A stretch of 64,000 bases of DNA from Flavobacteriaceae bacterium (GCA_024643385.1 JAHEMZ010000001.1:92122-156121), one strand, 5' to 3'. Positions 16,017 to 26,314 are shown, numbered from the stretch's first letter. Translations and numbers: made by a program. The notes: a model not told the origin generated them from the sequence alone.

Positions 16017-19000
16017 ATGGCATCAAACAAGAAATATTGGAAAAGTGTTGAAGAACTGGATCAGAACAGTTCTATGATCAAGACACTGAAGCAAAATGAA
16101 TTCGCAGAGCCTATTCCTACTGATGAGTTTCTAGGGAATAAGGAAACAATGGAAGCTTCCTCGACAACACGTCGTGATTTCTTAAAATATGTTGGGTTTA
16201 CTACAGCGGCAGCTTCTTTGGCAGCCTGTGAAGGCCCTGTAATCAAATCCATACCTTATGTAGTGGCTCCCGATGAAATTATCCCCGGAGTTGCAAACTA
16301 TTATGCAACCACAATGGCAGATGGTTTTGATTTCGCAAATGTGTTGGTGAAAACCCGAGAAGGAAGACCGATCAAGATCGAACGAAATGATCTGGCCCTT
16401 CATAATGGTAGCGTAAACGCCAGAGTACATGCTTCTGTGTTATCTATGTACGACAAGAATCGTCTCACCGGTCCAAAGTTGGACGGAAATGACGCTTCTT
16501 GGGGAGATCTGGATGCTGCAGTAGCGGGCAAATTAAGTGCAATGGCGGATAAAGAGGTTGTATTGCTGACACAAACCCTGGCAAGCCCTTCTACCGCTCA
16601 GTTAATTGCAGAATTTAAAACAAAATACCCCAACGTTCGTCATGTTGTTTATGATACGGTATCTTCCAGCGAAGCGCTTGATGCGTTCCAGGCAAAATAC
16701 AGTACAAGAGGTCTGGCCGATTACGATTTCAGCAAAGCAGAAGTAATTGTTTCTGTAGGGGCTGATTTTATAGGAGACTGGCAAGGTGGTGGCTATGAAG
16801 CAGGATATGCAAAAGGACGTATTCCTAAGAACGGAAAGATGTCTCGACACATTCAGTTTGAAGCAAACATGTCGCTTTCCGGGGCAAATGCCGATAAACG
16901 TGTACCTACAACGCCTTCCCAACAATTGCAAGTATTGCAGGCATTGGTAGGGAATGGCAGTACTTCCGGTTTACCTGAGAAGGTGGCCGATGCAGTCAAT
17001 AAAGCAAAAGGTCAGTTGCAAAAGGCCGGTAACAAAGGGGTCCTGATCACAGGATTGCCAAATGTGGCCGCCCAAACAATGGTATTGGATTATAATGAAG
17101 GTGTGGGAAGTGAAGCAATGAATACTTCTCATCCAAAATTAACCTCCATGGGTAGCGCTACGGAAGTGATCAATGTAATGAACGGCGTGATCTCAGGTAG
17201 TGTTAAAGGTTTGATCACCGTAGGTGTGAATCCCGTTTACTCCTTTCCGAACGCGGCTTTTGCAGAAGCTTATAAGAAATTGGAAATGACCCTGGCCTTC
17301 GCTATGAAGGAAGACGAAACGGCTTCCCTGGCACAAATGGTGGCTGCAACGCCTCATTATTTGGAATCCTGGGGAGATGTTCAAACTAAAAAAGGAGTCT
17401 TTGGTCTTGTTCAGCCTACGATCCGTCCTTTATTTAATACCAGACAACTTCAAGACTGTTTATTGAATTGGACAGGAAATAGTTCTTCATACTATGACTA
17501 TCTTAAATCGTATTGGCAAACTAACATTTTGGCCGGAGGTTCTTGGAACCAAGCAGTTCATGATGGTGTTTACCATACCGATATTAATCTGGATGTAGAG
17601 GAGAATGTGGCGGTAATGGAATCTTCCAGCGCTCACGGAGCATTGCCTAAACCGGTTCAAGGCGGTTTGGAATTAACGCTGTATACGAAAACTGGATTGG
17701 GAGATGGTCAACAGGCCAACAACCCATGGTTACAAGAATTGCCGGATCCTATTACACGTACATCCTGGGATAATTACTTAACCATGTCTGCGGCGGATGC
17801 TGCTGAGATGGGTCTTAAAAACTACAGCGTCGCCAATGGTGCCATGAATGGTAACTATGTGAACGTTAAAATGGGTGAAGTCGTCATAGAAAGAGTTCCT
17901 GTCTTAGTTCAGCCGGGACAGGCTATGGGATCAGTAGGATTGGCTTTGGGATATGGCCGGAAAGCAGCTATCCAAAGTGAAATGCAAACCGGAGTAAATG
18001 CGTATGCCCTTTACAATAACTTCTCTGCGGTTCAGAATGTAACTATTGAGAAAGTAGAGGGGGAGCACGAATTTGCCTGTGTACAGTTGCACAATACCAT
18101 GATGGGTAGAGATATCATTCGTGAAACTACCTTAGAGATATTTAACACAAAAGATAAAGAAGTATGGAATGGCATTCCAATGGTTTCAAAAGACCATCAG
18201 GAAATTCCGGTAACTTCTCCGGATGCCAACCTTTGGGAGGATTTTGATCGCTCCATCGGGCATCACTTTAATTTATCGATCGATTTGAACGCTTGCACCG
18301 GATGTGGTGCTTGCGTGATCGCATGTCATGCGGAAAACAACGTTCCGGTGGTTGGAAAATCTGAAATGCGTCGTAGCCGTGATATGCACTGGTTGCGTAT
18401 TGACAGATACTATTCCAGCGAGGAATCATTTGACGGAGACCTTGAGAAAAAAGAATCCGCAGAAGGTTGGTTCACAGGAGAAAGAAAGGCGCTTCTTGAA
18501 ATGGAAGTAGCCTCTGCTAATCCGCAAGTGGCTTTTCAACCGGTAATGTGTCAACACTGTAACCATGCGCCTTGTGAAACAGTTTGCCCTGTGGCAGCTA
18601 CATCACACGGACGTCAAGGACAGAATCATATGGCTTATAACCGTTGTGTAGGAACACGTTATTGCGCCAACAACTGTCCTTATAAGGTTCGTCGTTTCAA
18701 TTGGTTCTTGTATAATGAAAATGATGAGTTCGACTACTATATGAATAATGACCTGGGTCGAATGGTATTGAATCCTGATGTAGTGGTTCGTTCTCGCGGA
18801 GTCATGGAAAAGTGTTCTATGTGTATCCAAATGACTCAAAAAACGATCCTGGATGCCAAAAGAGATGGAAGACCTGTGAAGGATTCAGAATTTAAAACAG
18901 CTTGTTCTGCTGCCTGTGAAACAGGAGCGATTCAGTTTGGTGATATCAATGATCACTCAAGTGAAGTGTTTAAGCAGAAGGAAGATAACAGAATGTACCA

Positions 19001-19073
19001 CTTATTGGAAGCGGTTGGAACCAAACCTAATGTGTTCTACCAAACCAAAGTGAGAAACATAAACGAAGCATAA
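16017..19073 (+). CDS. actB: Alternative complex III subunit ActB: molybdopterin-oxidoreductase-like / 4Fe-4S protein
   Basis: 1018 aa from ATG 16017; an adjacent ATG at 16014 would add one Met. A Tat-like signal, STTRRDFLKYVGF, is followed by SLAACEG, a possible lipobox. Residues to about 740 form the molybdopterin-oxidoreductase fold; in ActB this half holds no molybdenum cofactor. The C-terminal 260 residues are a ferredoxin domain with four cysteine clusters: CTGCGACVIAC, CQHCNHAPCETVC, CVGTRYCANNC and CSMC...CSAAC. It forms the iron-sulfur wire between the membrane subunits and the cytochromes. Spacing of 35 bp to actA and 23 bp to actC fits one transcript. Confidence 0.93.
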   Translation: MASNKKYWKSVEELDQNSSMIKTLKQNEFAEPIPTDEFLGNKETMEASSTTRRDFLKYVGFTTAAASLAACEGPVIKSIPYVVAPDEIIPGVANYYATTMADGFDFANVLVKTREGRPIKIERNDLALHNGSVNARVHASVLSMYDKNRLTGPKLDGNDASWGDLDAAVAGKLSAMADKEVVLLTQTLASPSTAQLIAEFKTKYPNVRHVVYDTVSSSEALDAFQAKYSTRGLADYDFSKAEVIVSVGADFIGDWQGGGYEAGYAKGRIPKNGKMSRHIQFEANMSLSGANADKRVPTTPSQQLQVLQALVGNGSTSGLPEKVADAVNKAKGQLQKAGNKGVLITGLPNVAAQTMVLDYNEGVGSEAMNTSHPKLTSMGSATEVINVMNGVISGSVKGLITVGVNPVYSFPNAAFAEAYKKLEMTLAFAMKEDETASLAQMVAATPHYLESWGDVQTKKGVFGLVQPTIRPLFNTRQLQDCLLNWTGNSSSYYDYLKSYWQTNILAGGSWNQAVHDGVYHTDINLDVEENVAVMESSSAHGALPKPVQGGLELTLYTKTGLGDGQQANNPWLQELPDPITRTSWDNYLTMSAADAAEMGLKNYSVANGAMNGNYVNVKMGEVVIERVPVLVQPGQAMGSVGLALGYGRKAAIQSEMQTGVNAYALYNNFSAVQNVTIEKVEGEHEFACVQLHNTMMGRDIIRETTLEIFNTKDKEVWNGIPMVSKDHQEIPVTSPDANLWEDFDRSIGHHFNLSIDLNACTGCGACVIACHAENNVPVVGKSEMRRSRDMHWLRIDRYYSSEESFDGDLEKKESAEGWFTGERKALLEMEVASANPQVAFQPVMCQHCNHAPCETVCPVAATSHGRQGQNHMAYNRCVGTRYCANNCPYKVRRFNWFLYNENDEFDYYMNNDLGRMVLNPDVVVRSRGVMEKCSMCIQMTQKTILDAKRDGRPVKDSEFKTACSAACETGAIQFGDINDHSSEVFKQKEDNRMYHLLEAVGTKPNVFYQTKVRNINEA

Positions 19074-19096
19074 ACTAAGAAATTGAATATATAGAT

Positions 19097-20821
19097 ATGG
19101 CGTCGCATTACGAAGCACCTATTAGAAGACCCTTAGTTACCGGAGACAAGTCCTACCACGACGTAACCGTCGATGTGGCCGCTCCCGTAGAAGGAAAAGC
19201 CAATAAATCCTGGTGGATAGTGTTTACCATAGCTTTGGTAGCATTTCTTTGGGGATTGGGATGTATTATTTATACCATTTCTACCGGAATTGGGGTTTGG
19301 GGTTTGAACCGAACCGTGAACTGGGCCTGGGATATCACCAACTTCGTTTGGTGGGTGGGTATTGGACACGCAGGGACGCTGATTTCTGCTGTACTATTGC
19401 TCTTCCGTCAGAAGTGGAGAATGGCGATCAACCGATCTGCGGAAGCGATGACCATTTTCTCGGTAATTCAGGCTGGATTGTTCCCGATCATTCACATGGG
19501 GCGTCCTTGGTTGGCTTATTGGGTATTACCTATCCCAAACCAATTCGGTTCCCTATGGGTAAACTTTAACTCACCTTTACTCTGGGACGTATTTGCGATC
19601 TCAACCTATCTTTCAGTATCTCTGGTATTCTGGTGGACAGGTTTGTTACCTGACTTTGCAATGATACGTGACCGTGCGATAACGCCGTTTACCAAAAGAG
19701 TTTATAGTATTCTGTCTTTTGGTTGGAGTGGTCGTGCTAAAGACTGGCAGCGTTTTGAAGAGGTATCACTTGTGTTAGCCGGTTTGGCCACACCATTGGT
19801 ACTGTCGGTGCATACCATTGTATCCTTTGACTTCGCCACTTCGGTGATTCCGGGATGGCATACCACCATCTTCCCGCCTTACTTTGTGGCCGGAGCGATC
19901 TTCTCAGGGTTTGCCATGGTTAATACCCTGCTCATTATCATGAGAAAGGTTTCTCATCTTGAAAATTATATAACCATTCAGCACATCGAATTAATGAATA
20001 TTGTGATCATGATCACGGGTTCTATCGTGGGTGTGGCCTATATTACAGAGTTGTTCATCGCCTGGTATTCAGGGGTGGAATATGAACAATATGCGTTCTT
20101 GAACAGGGCGACCGGACCTTATTGGTGGGCTTATTTGGCAATGATGACTTGTAACGTATTTTCACCTCAGTTCATGTGGTTCAAAAAATTGCGTACCAGT
20201 ATCATGTTCTCCTTCTTTATTTCGATTGTGGTAAATATTGGAATGTGGTTTGAGCGTTTTGTGATTATCGTAACCTCCTTACACCGTGATTACCTTACCT
20301 CGTCATGGACCATGTTCTCTCCAACTTTCGTGGATATCGGGATCTTTATCGGAACGATCGGATTCTTCTTTGTATTGTTCCTGTTATATTCCAGAACTTT
20401 TCCTGTGATTGCTCAAGCAGAGGTTAAATCTATTCTGAAAGCTTCCGGAAGTAAATACAAATCCTTACGGGCAGAAAAGGGAGATGATGCAAAACATTAT
20501 ATCATGCCGTCCGGAGGGAAAGTAGCTGCTGAAAAGAAAGCCGATACTTCCGAAGACCATTCAGAAAAGACGCAGAGTCTTATCAAGGCTATTGGTGCTT
20601 TTGACGCGGCAACGCAAACAGCGGACGATTTGAAATTGATCAGCGGTGTGGGTCCAAAAATGGAAGAAAAATTACATCAGTTGGGCATTTATACCTTCGA
20701 ACAGGTTAGTAAAATGACCGACGCCGAATACGATTTATTAGATAGCATTATTGACGAATTCCCGGGTCGTGCAAAACGCGATGATTGGGCGGGTCAAGCT
20801 GCAAAACTTAAAAACAGTTAA
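19097..20821 (+). CDS. actC: Alternative complex III subunit ActC (NrfD/PsrC type) with C-terminal helix-hairpin-helix extension
   Basis: 574 aa. About ten membrane helices between residues 35 and 445 form the NrfD/PsrC quinol-binding anchor (GIGHAGTLISAVLLLFRQ, AYWVLPIPNQ). After a charged linker, residues 510-574 form a small soluble domain, DDLKLISGVGPKMEEKLHQ and ending RDDWAGQAAKL, a helix-hairpin-helix-like module. The same kind of tail occurs on NuoE and ribosomal protein L21 of alphaproteobacteria. That tail is unusual for an electron-transfer subunit. ActC takes quinol together with ActF. It is 3 bp from actD. Confidence 0.92.
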   Translation: MASHYEAPIRRPLVTGDKSYHDVTVDVAAPVEGKANKSWWIVFTIALVAFLWGLGCIIYTISTGIGVWGLNRTVNWAWDITNFVWWVGIGHAGTLISAVLLLFRQKWRMAINRSAEAMTIFSVIQAGLFPIIHMGRPWLAYWVLPIPNQFGSLWVNFNSPLLWDVFAISTYLSVSLVFWWTGLLPDFAMIRDRAITPFTKRVYSILSFGWSGRAKDWQRFEEVSLVLAGLATPLVLSVHTIVSFDFATSVIPGWHTTIFPPYFVAGAIFSGFAMVNTLLIIMRKVSHLENYITIQHIELMNIVIMITGSIVGVAYITELFIAWYSGVEYEQYAFLNRATGPYWWAYLAMMTCNVFSPQFMWFKKLRTSIMFSFFISIVVNIGMWFERFVIIVTSLHRDYLTSSWTMFSPTFVDIGIFIGTIGFFFVLFLLYSRTFPVIAQAEVKSILKASGSKYKSLRAEKGDDAKHYIMPSGGKVAAEKKADTSEDHSEKTQSLIKAIGAFDAATQTADDLKLISGVGPKMEEKLHQLGIYTFEQVSKMTDAEYDLLDSIIDEFPGRAKRDDWAGQAAKLKNS

Positions 20822-20824
20822 TGT

Positions 20825-21361
20825 ATGGCATCTAAAGTAATTCACGCAATTTACAACGACGATGACATTCTTATGAATGCCGTAAAGGCAGTTCGTAATG
20901 AGCATTATCATATAGATGAAGTGTATACCCCTTTCCCTGTTCACGGGTTGGATAAGGCCATGGGTCTTGCCGGCACTCGGATAGCAATCACTTCTTTTAT
21001 GTACGGAGTCCTTGGGCTCATCGTAGCCATCGTCATGATGAATTTCATCATGATCAAAGATTGGCCGCAAGATATTGGAGGAAAACCAAGTTTTACGTAT
21101 ATACAGAACATGCCTGCATTTGTGCCTATCATGTTTGAAATGACAGTATTCTTTGCAGCTCACTTGATGGTCATTACTTTCTATATGAGAAGTAAATTAT
21201 GGCCGTTCAAGAAAGCGGAGAACCCGGACCCAAGAACCACCGACGATCATTTTTTAATGGTGGTTGATGCAGGGCATCACGACTATAAAAAAATGTCTCA
21301 GTTCTTGAAAGATACCGGAGCCATTGAAATTAGTTTAATCGAAAATGAAGACGATCACTAA
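20825..21361 (+). CDS. actD: Alternative complex III subunit ActD (DUF3341)
   Basis: 178 aa with the DUF3341 layout: a soluble N-terminal part (YNDDDILMNAVKAV, with YTPFPVHGLDKAMG), two membrane helices at about 55-80 and 98-122, and a soluble C-terminus (DDHFLMVVDAGH). ActD is a peripheral membrane-anchored subunit without cofactors that stabilises ActB/ActC. The stop is separated from the actE start by 1 bp. Confidence 0.92.
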   Translation: MASKVIHAIYNDDDILMNAVKAVRNEHYHIDEVYTPFPVHGLDKAMGLAGTRIAITSFMYGVLGLIVAIVMMNFIMIKDWPQDIGGKPSFTYIQNMPAFVPIMFEMTVFFAAHLMVITFYMRSKLWPFKKAENPDPRTTDDHFLMVVDAGHHDYKKMSQFLKDTGAIEISLIENEDDH

Positions 21362-21362
21362 T

Positions 21363-22004
21363 ATGAAAAACAGTTTCAGAATAGCATTCGTAATAGTAGC
21401 CTCTATAGTGATGGTTTCTTGTTTTGATTCGTCAAAGCCAAACTATCAATATATGCCTAATATGTACAAACCGGTAAGCTATGAAACCTATGGGGAATAC
21501 GAGATATTCCCGGGAGGTTTGGAAGCTATGCTACCTGCGGAAGGAACCATTCCTCGCGGATGGCAACCCTACGATTACCCTAACACCACCGAAGGTTTGA
21601 ATTTGGCCAAGGCTGAATTGATCAATCCCTTGATGGTAACGGATAAGAGTTTGGCCAATGGCAAACAACTGTACGACATTTATTGTGCTTTATGCCATGG
21701 TGTAAATGGTGACGGACAAGGAATATTAGTGCAACGAGAGAAAATATTGGGAATTCCTAGTTATGCCGATCCGGGAAGATTAATTACACCGGGAGGTATT
21801 TACCATGTTCAAATGTACGGATTGAACTCGATGGGGTCTTATGCTTCACAAACAAATGAATTGGAGCGTTGGCAAATTGCCCAGCATGTGATGAATTTAA
21901 AGGCTACCCTTGAGGGAACGCCTCTATTAGCACCCCAAAGCACGGTGCCCACTGAAACTGTAAATATGGATACTGCATCGGGTAATGCCGTTGCAGAACA
22001 TTAA
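21363..22004 (+). CDS. actE: Alternative complex III subunit ActE: monoheme cytochrome c lipoprotein
   Basis: The start at ATG 21363 gives 213 aa beginning with a lipoprotein signal (FRIAFVIVASIVMVSC); an in-frame ATG at 21345 would overlap actD. The conserved EIFPGGLEAMLPAEGTIPRG segment is followed by one heme site, DIYCALCHGVNGDGQG, and methionines further on that could supply the sixth ligand. ActE is the mobile-domain cytochrome that hands electrons toward the oxidase. Confidence 0.92.
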   Translation: MKNSFRIAFVIVASIVMVSCFDSSKPNYQYMPNMYKPVSYETYGEYEIFPGGLEAMLPAEGTIPRGWQPYDYPNTTEGLNLAKAELINPLMVTDKSLANGKQLYDIYCALCHGVNGDGQGILVQREKILGIPSYADPGRLITPGGIYHVQMYGLNSMGSYASQTNELERWQIAQHVMNLKATLEGTPLLAPQSTVPTETVNMDTASGNAVAEH

Positions 22005-22031
22005 TAAAGAATCAAGAGAATAGCTAAAGAT

Positions 22032-23378
22032 ATGTATACGCTACCCAACAAATTAAAAGTTTTTGCGATCGTTTTTATGGTAGTTGGTGCCATTGGAATG
22101 ATTTCAGGATTTCTTTCCGTTCCCGGTTCCACTGCAGAAGTAAAGGAAATGATGGCAAGCCATCATGACGGGGGCCATGACGCAGAGGCCTCTGCGGAAG
22201 ATTCCCATGGAGGAACTCATGAAGCGACTGCTGCAACGGATTCTCATGACAGTGAGGAAGCTCATCTCGAACACACTTTGCACCAGTTGCAAAACAGACC
22301 ATGGTCGGCACTTTATATTGCTTCCTTCTTCTTTTTTATGATCACCCTGGGAGCTTTGGCATTTTATGCTATTCAGTACGCTGCCCAAGCGGGATGGTCC
22401 CCGGTACTTTTTAGAGTGATGGAAGGCATTACGGCCTATCTTCCGGTAGCTTCCGTTATACTGTTCGTATTATTGCTTTTATCAGCTTTCCATGTCAATC
22501 ATATCTTTCACTGGATGGATCCCGAATTGGTGAATCCGGAGAGTGATCATTACGATAAATTAATTGCCGGCAAAAGTGCTTACTTGAATGTACCCTTTTT
22601 CTTGATTCGTGCGGTTATTTTCCTTTTGGGATGGAACCTGTATCGCTGGATTTCCAGAAAGAACTCTATTGCGGATGATACGGCTGAAGACCACAGTTAC
22701 TTTAAGAAGAATTTTAAGCTTTCTGCGGCCTTCCTGGTATTCTTTATCGTTACCGAGTCTATCATGTCATGGGATTGGATCATGACTTTCGATCCTCATT
22801 GGTTCAGTACTTTATTTGGATGGTATGTCTTTGCCGGAATGATGGTTTCTGCCATTACCGTGATCGCGATGGTTACCATCTATCTTAAGTCGCAAGGTTA
22901 TTTAGAACAAGTAAATGACAGTCATATTCACGATTTAGCAAAATTTATGTTTGCCTTCAGTATTTTCTGGACCTATCTTTGGTTTTCACAATTCATGCTT
23001 ATTTGGTATGCAGACATTCCGGAAGAGGTAACCTATTTTGTAACCCGAATCCAAGATTATAACCTGCCCTTCTTCGGAATGGTGGCCATGAACTTTGTGT
23101 TTCCCGTATTGTTGTTGATGAACAGTGATTACAAACGTGTAAATTGGTTTGTGATCATGACGGGGATCGTAATATTGGCAGGTCACTATGTGGACGTATT
23201 CAACATGGTTATGCCTGCAACAGTTGGAACATCCTGGTTTATTGGACTTCCTGAAATAGGATCCATGCTATTTTTCTTTGGCTTATTTGTTTTGGTTGTA
23301 TTTTCGGCTTTAACCAAAGCACCATTGGTGCCAAAGCGCAATCCATTTCTAAAGGAAAGTAAACATTTTCACTATTAA
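22032..23378 (+). CDS. actF: Alternative complex III subunit ActF
   Basis: 448 aa, about ten membrane helices, related to ActC. Motifs typical of ActF include FHVNHIFHWMDPELV and ESIMSWDWIMTFDPHW. An unusual feature is a loop at residues 40-95, after the first helix, extremely rich in His, Asp and Glu (about a dozen His). It could bind metal or be a flexible spacer. Following genes are the oxidase subunits coxB and coxA, in line with a complex III-complex IV supercomplex. Confidence 0.92.
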   Translation: MYTLPNKLKVFAIVFMVVGAIGMISGFLSVPGSTAEVKEMMASHHDGGHDAEASAEDSHGGTHEATAATDSHDSEEAHLEHTLHQLQNRPWSALYIASFFFFMITLGALAFYAIQYAAQAGWSPVLFRVMEGITAYLPVASVILFVLLLLSAFHVNHIFHWMDPELVNPESDHYDKLIAGKSAYLNVPFFLIRAVIFLLGWNLYRWISRKNSIADDTAEDHSYFKKNFKLSAAFLVFFIVTESIMSWDWIMTFDPHWFSTLFGWYVFAGMMVSAITVIAMVTIYLKSQGYLEQVNDSHIHDLAKFMFAFSIFWTYLWFSQFMLIWYADIPEEVTYFVTRIQDYNLPFFGMVAMNFVFPVLLLMNSDYKRVNWFVIMTGIVILAGHYVDVFNMVMPATVGTSWFIGLPEIGSMLFFFGLFVLVVFSALTKAPLVPKRNPFLKESKHFHY

Positions 23379-23402
23379 TTAATCGAAGTAAGTTAGATAA
23401 CG

Positions 23403-24464
23403 ATGACCGCATTCTTAGTTGTATTAGTAATTATTCTTTTTGGAGTTGCCGTTTGGCAAATGGGAAAGATATTCCAACTCTCCAAAGCTAAATCAGACAA
23501 TACATCGCAAATTGCCAACGATGAGGATAATAATGTGAACGGCTGGTTGATGCTTATGTTCGTTCTGTTTATTTATGTATTGGCAATTGTTTCCTTTTGG
23601 AAATGGAGTGATGTTTTACTACCCACATCCGCGTCAGAGCATGGATTGGATACGGATCAATTATGGTTGATCTCCATGGTGCTCATTTTCTTTGTGGGCA
23701 TAGTCACCCAATGGTTATTGCACTTTTTCGCTTTCAAATACAGAGGAAAGAAAACGCAGAGAGCAACCTTCTACGCTGATAACGATAAACTGGAATTCAT
23801 TTGGACCATTATCCCGGTGATCGTCTTAGCAGGATTAATTATATATGGGTTATTCACCTGGACTGATATTATGAACGTCGATACAGAAGATGATCCGATG
23901 GTCGTTGAACTATACGCTCAACAATTTAAATGGAATGCCCGCTATGGGGGACAAGATAATGTTTTGGGAGAAGCGAATGTTCGATTGATAGAAGGGGCTA
24001 ATATTTTAGGGGTTGATATCTCTGATCCAAATGCGCAGGATGATATTGTCGTAAATGAGCTACATCTACCTTTAGGGAAAAGAGTGCTTTTTAAAATGCG
24101 TTCCCAAGATGTTCTGCATTCGGCCTACATGCCACATTTTAGAGCACAAATGAACTGTGTTCCCGGAATGATCACTCAGTTTTCTTTTATTCCCAACACC
24201 ACCACTGCTGAAATGCGTCAAAACCCCGAGATGGTTGATAAAGTGAATAGAATAAACGACCTCAGAAGACAAAAAAGTGAAAAGTTAGTAGCACAAGGTG
24301 ATGAAGCTTTAGAGCCCTACGAATTTGATTACTTGTTGCTATGTAATAAGATTTGCGGAAATAACCACTACAATATGCAAATGAAGATTATTGTGGAATC
24401 CGAAGAAGATTTTAACGCTTGGTTGAAAGAACAAGCTACTTTGGCCAATGCGCTTAAACAGTAA
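23403..24464 (+). CDS. coxB: Cytochrome c oxidase subunit II
   Basis: 353 aa. Four membrane helices come before the cupredoxin domain instead of the usual two, an N-terminal extension of about 70 residues. The CuA site is present: DVLHSAYMPHF supplies the first His, and CNKICGNNHYNMQM supplies the two Cys, the second His and the Met. The residue between the cysteines that is usually Glu (CSExCG) is Lys here; it ligates by its backbone carbonyl, so copper binding can remain. There is no fused cytochrome c domain. Start ATG 23403, 24 bp after actF. Confidence 0.95.
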   Translation: MTAFLVVLVIILFGVAVWQMGKIFQLSKAKSDNTSQIANDEDNNVNGWLMLMFVLFIYVLAIVSFWKWSDVLLPTSASEHGLDTDQLWLISMVLIFFVGIVTQWLLHFFAFKYRGKKTQRATFYADNDKLEFIWTIIPVIVLAGLIIYGLFTWTDIMNVDTEDDPMVVELYAQQFKWNARYGGQDNVLGEANVRLIEGANILGVDISDPNAQDDIVVNELHLPLGKRVLFKMRSQDVLHSAYMPHFRAQMNCVPGMITQFSFIPNTTTAEMRQNPEMVDKVNRINDLRRQKSEKLVAQGDEALEPYEFDYLLLCNKICGNNHYNMQMKIIVESEEDFNAWLKEQATLANALKQ

Positions 24465-24487
24465 TAAAAAAAAATAGCTTAAAAGAT

Positions 24488-26314
24488 ATGTCAGCACACG
24501 CACACGATTTAGCAGTAGATCACCACGACGATCACGGACATCATCACAAGGAGACGTTTGTCACTAAATATATTTTTAGTCAGGATCATAAGATGATTTC
24601 CAAGCAGTACCTCATAACCGGTCTGATCATGGGATTCATCGGGATTGCCATGTCGCTTTTGTTCAGAATGCAATTGGCATGGCCGGATAAACATTTCACC
24701 ATCTATGAAGTATTGCTGGGTAAATGGGGAGCCGACGGAGTTATGGATCCAAATATTTATCTTGCTTTGGTAACGATCCATGGTACCATTATGGTATTCT
24801 TTGTGTTAACAGCAGGATTGAGCGGTACCTTCAGTAACTTATTAATTCCGTTGCAAATTGGTGCAAGGGATATGGCCTCCGGATTTTTGAATATGATTTC
24901 TTACTGGTTGTTTTTCTTATCCAGTGTGATCATGGTGCTCTCGTTATTTGTGGAAGCGGGACCTGCCTCTGCCGGATGGACGATCTATCCACCGTTAAGT
25001 GCCCTGCCTCAGGCTATCCCCGGATCGGGAGCCGGAATGACGCTGTGGCTCGTTTCAATGGCGATCTTCATTGCTTCGTCTCTTTTAGGTTCGTTGAATT
25101 ATATAGTGACCGTACTTAATCTACGTACGAAGGGGATGTCTATGACACGTCTTCCGTTGACCATCTGGGCGTTCTTTATCACAGCGGTCATTGGGGTTGT
25201 TTCTTTCCCTGTATTGCTTTCCGCTGCTTTGTTATTGATTATGGATAGAAGTTTTGGAACCTCCTTCTTCTTATCAGATATTTATATTGCAGGGGAAGTG
25301 CTTCACAATCAAGGGGGATCCCCTGTGTTGTTTGAACACCTATTTTGGTTCTTGGGTCACCCTGAAGTATATATCGTTTTACTTCCTGCCTTAGGGATCA
25401 CTTCTGAAGTAATTGCTACCAATTCCCGAAAACCTATTTTTGGATATCGTGCGATGGTGGCGTCAATTTTAGCCATTGCATTCCTTTCAACCATCGTATG
25501 GGGTCACCATATGTTTATTTCCGGAATGAACCCATTCTTAGGGTCGGTTTTTACATTTACCACCTTATTGATCGCTATTCCTTCCGCAGTAAAAGCGTTT
25601 AATTACATTACCACCTTATGGAAGGGGAATTTACAGCTAAACCCAGCGATGCTGTTTTCAATTGGATTGGTGTCTACCTTCATCACAGGAGGACTTACAG
25701 GTATCATCTTAGGAGATAGTGCTTTGGATATAAACGTCCATGACACTTACTTCGTAGTAGCTCACTTCCACTTAGTGATGGGTATTTCAGCGCTATATGG
25801 TCTTTTTGCCGGGGTATATCACTGGTTCCCGAAAATGTTCGAAGGGAAAATGATGAATAAAAACTTGGGGTATGTCCATTTCTGGGTAACCGCTATAGGT
25901 GCCTATGGGGTTTTCTTCCCTATGCATTTTATCGGAATGGCAGGTTTGCCAAGACGTTATTATACTAATACGGCCTTCCCTTATTTCGATGATCTTTCCG
26001 ATTTGAACGTAGTGATTACCATATTTGCCTTTATCGCAGCGGCTGCTCAGTTGGTGTTCTTGGCCAACTTCATCTACTCCATGTTCTACGGTAAAAAAGG
26101 ACCTAAGAACCCATGGAAATCAAATACCTTGGAATGGACCGCTGAAGTAAAACACATTCATGGTAACTGGGATGGACCAATTCCACATGTACATCGTTGG
26201 CCCTATGATTACAGTAAATTGAATAAAGATGAAAGTGATTATGTTGTCGCAGGACAAGATTTTACCCCTCAGACCTTGCCATTGCAGGATAATGAGGAAG
26301 AGATGAATCACTAA
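24488..26314 (+). CDS. coxA: Cytochrome c oxidase subunit I
   Basis: 608 aa, twelve membrane helices. Heme-copper signatures are all visible: FWFLGHPEVYIVLLPALG (CuB His and the crosslinked Tyr, with the Glu of the D-channel end), WGHHMFISGM (two further CuB His) and HDTYFVVAHFHLVM (heme a3 and heme a ligands). The N-terminus is His/Asp-rich (HAHDLAVDHHDDHGHHH). The HPEVY motif places it with A-type oxidases. Subunits III and IV and the assembly factors are not here but at 48-53 kb. A terminator follows. Confidence 0.96.
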   Translation: MSAHAHDLAVDHHDDHGHHHKETFVTKYIFSQDHKMISKQYLITGLIMGFIGIAMSLLFRMQLAWPDKHFTIYEVLLGKWGADGVMDPNIYLALVTIHGTIMVFFVLTAGLSGTFSNLLIPLQIGARDMASGFLNMISYWLFFLSSVIMVLSLFVEAGPASAGWTIYPPLSALPQAIPGSGAGMTLWLVSMAIFIASSLLGSLNYIVTVLNLRTKGMSMTRLPLTIWAFFITAVIGVVSFPVLLSAALLLIMDRSFGTSFFLSDIYIAGEVLHNQGGSPVLFEHLFWFLGHPEVYIVLLPALGITSEVIATNSRKPIFGYRAMVASILAIAFLSTIVWGHHMFISGMNPFLGSVFTFTTLLIAIPSAVKAFNYITTLWKGNLQLNPAMLFSIGLVSTFITGGLTGIILGDSALDINVHDTYFVVAHFHLVMGISALYGLFAGVYHWFPKMFEGKMMNKNLGYVHFWVTAIGAYGVFFPMHFIGMAGLPRRYYTNTAFPYFDDLSDLNVVITIFAFIAAAAQLVFLANFIYSMFYGKKGPKNPWKSNTLEWTAEVKHIHGNWDGPIPHVHRWPYDYSKLNKDESDYVVAGQDFTPQTLPLQDNEEEMNH

